Below are positions 61,980 through 64,000 of a stretch of 64,000 nucleotides of DNA, piece by piece. The notes under the pieces were generated by a model. The model did not search any database, was not told the DNA's origin, and worked only from the letters and a program-made list of their open reading frames with translations. Source of the stretch: an uncultured Pseudokineococcus sp. (GTDB lineage: Bacteria; Actinomycetota; Actinomycetes; Actinomycetales; Quadrisphaeraceae); assembly GCF_947499845.1 (NCBI RefSeq), contig NZ_CANMPM010000004.1, positions 124,001 through 188,000 of the forward strand. The letters are read 5' to 3'. Numbering within the stretch: the stretch's first letter is position 1; every line of letters begins with the position of its first letter. The position numbers were made by a program, and so were the translations under genes.

Positions 61980-64000
61980 GCGACCCCGTGAGCGCCCCGC
62001 GCGAGGACGAGGCCCGCCCGGAGACGGCGGCGCCCGAGACGACCACCCCGGAGGTCGCCGCCGAGGCGGCCCCCGACGCCGTCGCGGACGCGCCGGCGAC
62101 GGACGGCCCGGCGAGCGACGAGCAGCCGGCGGACGGGGCGGACGCGGGCGCGGCGGTGGAGCCGACCTCCCCGGTGACGACGGCCGAGGACGTCGCCCGC
62201 GACGCGGCCGGGCTCGACCCGGAGGGCGCGGTGGACGCCCCCCGCGCCGAGGACGCCTCCTCGCCCGAGGACACCCCCTCGCCCGAGGACACCGCTTCGC
62301 CCGAGGACGCGGGCCCGGTCACGGAGGCGGCCGTGCCCTCGGACGACGCCGTGGCGGTGGGCAGCACGGCGGACGAGGTCGTCAGCGACCCCGTCGCCGA
62401 CGCCGACCCCGGGACCACCTCCGACGACGCGGCCACGGTCGCCGACGCCGCCCCGGCCGCGACGGAGCCGGCGGTCGAGGCGGAGCCGGGGACGAGCCCC
62501 GCGGCGGAGGCCGCGCCGTCCCCCCGACCGGCGCCACGCCCCGGCCCCGGTCGACCGGGGCCGCGCCCCGGCGGGCCGCGCCCCGGCGCCGCCGGACCCG
62601 CCCCGTCGCCCGGTGCGTCGTCCCCGTCCGCGCCGTCCCACTCGGCGTCCTCGCGAGGCCCCCGCCCGGCGGGCCGTCCGGGCGGCCGCCGTCGTGACGA
62701 GGCCGCGGGGGCGCCCGCGGTGAGCGCCGAGCACGCGCCCGCCGACACGGCCGAGTGGGGCCGCGTCGACGACGAGGGCGTCGTCCACGTGCGCACGGCG
62801 GACGGCGAGCGGGTCGTCGGCTCGTACCCGGACGTCGCCGCGGACGAGGCGCTGGCCTACTTCGGCCGCCGCTTCGCCGACCTCGTGGCGCAGGTCGACC
62901 TCGTCGAGCAGCGCCTCGACGTGGCCGACGCGCCCGTCGGCGAGCTGCGCTCGGCCCTCGCGAAGGTGTCCCGCGCCCTGCAGGACGCGACCGCCGTCGG
63001 CGACCTCGCCGGCCTGGGCGAGCGCGTGGACGCCCTCGGCGCCCGCGTCACCGAGCGCGAGCGCGAGGCGAACATCGCCCGCGAGCAGGCCCGCGGCGTC
63101 GTCCGCGCGCAGCGCGTCGAGCTCGTCGAGGAGGCCGAGGCGCTCGCGGAGGCCGACCCCGCGCAGGTGCAGTGGAAGGCCTCCGGGGAGCGGCTGCGGG
63201 CGCTGTTCGACCTGTGGCGCGAGCAGCAGCGCGCCGCCGGCACGGCACGCCTGCCCAAGGGCGAGGAGGACGACCTCTGGCGCCGCCTCAAGCACGCGCG
63301 CAACCGCTTCGAGCGGCACCGCCGGCACCACTTCGCCGAGCTCGACGCGCGCCACGGCGAGGCCAAGGCCGTCAAGGAGGGCCTCATCGCCGAGGCGGAG
63401 GCGCTCTCCGGCTCGACCGAGTGGGGCCCGACGTCGACGGCCTACCGCCAGCTCATGGACCGCTGGAAGGCGGCCCCGCGGGCGGCGCGCAAGGAGGACG
63501 ACGCCCTGTGGGCGCGCTTCCGCGCGGCGCAGGACGTCTTCTTCAGCGCCCGTGACGCCAAGGACGCCGAGCAGCTGGAGGGCGAGAAGGAGAACCTCGC
63601 CGTCAAGGAGGCCCTGCTCGTCGAGGCGGAGGCCATCCTCCCCGTCCGCGACGTGCGGGCCGCCACGGCCGCCCTGCGCGACGTGCAGGAGCGCTGGGAC
63701 GCCGCCGGCCGGGTGCCGCGGGCCGACCTCGGTCGCATCGAGAAGCGGATGCGGGCGGTCGAGCAGGCCGTGCGCGACGCCGACTCCGAGCGCTGGCGGC
63801 GCACCAACCCCGAGGCGCGGGCCCGCGCCGAGGGGGCGCTGGGCCAGCTCCAGGACTCCATCGCCGGGCTCGAGGCCGAGCTCGAGCAGGCGGAGGGGGC
63901 CGGGGACGAGCGCGCCGTGCGCCGCGCCCGGGAGGCTCTCGACGCCCGCCGCGCCTGGCTGCAGCAGGTGGAGCGGGCGGCCGCCGACTTCAGCGGCTGA
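61976..64000 (+). CDS. DUF349 coiled-coil protein with long Ala/Pro/Glu-rich N-terminus
   Basis: The 674-residue protein ends exactly at the window edge (TGA 63998-64000). The first ~240 residues are disordered: acidic Ala/Pro/Asp/Glu sequence with SPEDT repeats, then a Pro/Gly/Arg stretch (RPAPRPGPGRPGPRPGGPRP). The rest is helical with several DUF349 repeats: VQWKASGERLRALFDLWREQQRA, WRRLKHARNRFERHRRHHFAELDARH, WGPTSTAYRQLMDRWKAAPRA, ALRDVQERWDAAGRVPRADL. DUF349 proteins are conserved next to the cyclophilin and relA genes of actinobacteria; function unknown. The GTG at 61976 overlaps the cyclophilin stop. Confidence 0.9.
   Translation: MSDPVSAPREDEARPETAAPETTTPEVAAEAAPDAVADAPATDGPASDEQPADGADAGAAVEPTSPVTTAEDVARDAAGLDPEGAVDAPRAEDASSPEDTPSPEDTASPEDAGPVTEAAVPSDDAVAVGSTADEVVSDPVADADPGTTSDDAATVADAAPAATEPAVEAEPGTSPAAEAAPSPRPAPRPGPGRPGPRPGGPRPGAAGPAPSPGASSPSAPSHSASSRGPRPAGRPGGRRRDEAAGAPAVSAEHAPADTAEWGRVDDEGVVHVRTADGERVVGSYPDVAADEALAYFGRRFADLVAQVDLVEQRLDVADAPVGELRSALAKVSRALQDATAVGDLAGLGERVDALGARVTEREREANIAREQARGVVRAQRVELVEEAEALAEADPAQVQWKASGERLRALFDLWREQQRAAGTARLPKGEEDDLWRRLKHARNRFERHRRHHFAELDARHGEAKAVKEGLIAEAEALSGSTEWGPTSTAYRQLMDRWKAAPRAARKEDDALWARFRAAQDVFFSARDAKDAEQLEGEKENLAVKEALLVEAEAILPVRDVRAATAALRDVQERWDAAGRVPRADLGRIEKRMRAVEQAVRDADSERWRRTNPEARARAEGALGQLQDSIAGLEAELEQAEGAGDERAVRRAREALDARRAWLQQVERAAADFSG

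Overview
The window is about 64 kb of very GC-rich DNA (well above 70% G+C by eye) with frequent GTG starts, many 1-4 base start/stop overlaps and TANNNT -10 hexamers. It comes from an actinobacterium. The gene order pyrR-pyrB-pyrC-PH protein-carA-carB-pyrK, bldD, nusB, efp, aro genes, aroE-mltG-ruvX-alaS-DUF6167-DUF948-rpsD, and aspS/hisS is the conserved actinobacterial housekeeping order. A complete type IV pilus (T4P) locus and sigma-28-like promoters fit a motile lineage such as the Kineosporiales (Quadrisphaera/Kineococcus type); that placement is inference. I see no phage, insertion sequence, CRISPR, rRNA or tRNA genes.

Layout. 1-8.8 kb: pyrimidine operon on the minus strand (pyrR to pyrK, the last cut by the window edge), with a PyrR-type RNA hairpin directly in front of the pyrR ribosome binding site. 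9.1-9.6 kb: bldD, with all c-di-GMP ligand residues. 9.9-17 kb: nusB, efp, a VOC protein and a rearranged shikimate set (aroB minus; aroQ-aroK plus; aroC minus) with a DUF559/AbiEi-like gene broken by an in-frame TGA. 17-31.2 kb: T4P locus on the minus strand (pilB, pilT, pilC, pilin, three minor-pilin-like genes, prepilin peptidase, pilM, pilN, pilO and an unrecognised bitopic protein), lying between aroE and aroC. 31.4-39.2 kb: rpsD, DUF948, DUF6167, alaS, ruvX, mltG, aroE. 39.3-48.1 kb: an iron-box-controlled DUF2470 gene followed by a Brp/Blh-type carotene dioxygenase, rarA, a NarL-type two-component system beside a secreted TSP3/PKD protein, an acetyltransferase and DUF6328. 48.2-51.8 kb: AAA ATPase and VWA pair. 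52-64 kb: F420-type oxidoreductase, DedA, GNAT, aspS, PEBP, an SOS-controlled alkB-like gene, an Rv2578c-type radical SAM gene, hisS, an MBL hydrolase, cyclophilin and DUF349.

Regulation is unusually readable. Five sites CTCAAG-N14/15-(G/A)CCGAT lie upstream of pilB, pilT, pilA, pilM and a small unknown membrane protein near aroC, pointing to one sigma-28 (FliA/WhiG-class) regulon. A perfect LexA box precedes alkB and a one-mismatch box precedes the radical SAM gene. An IdeR/DtxR-like box abuts the DUF2470 start codon. Many single genes have a TANNNT hexamer 6-7 nt before the start codon, as expected for leaderless mRNAs. Tandem hairpin arrays with a 41-42 bp period sit just behind the 3' ends of pilD, the VWA gene and hisS; I interpret them as a repeat family tied to transcript ends.
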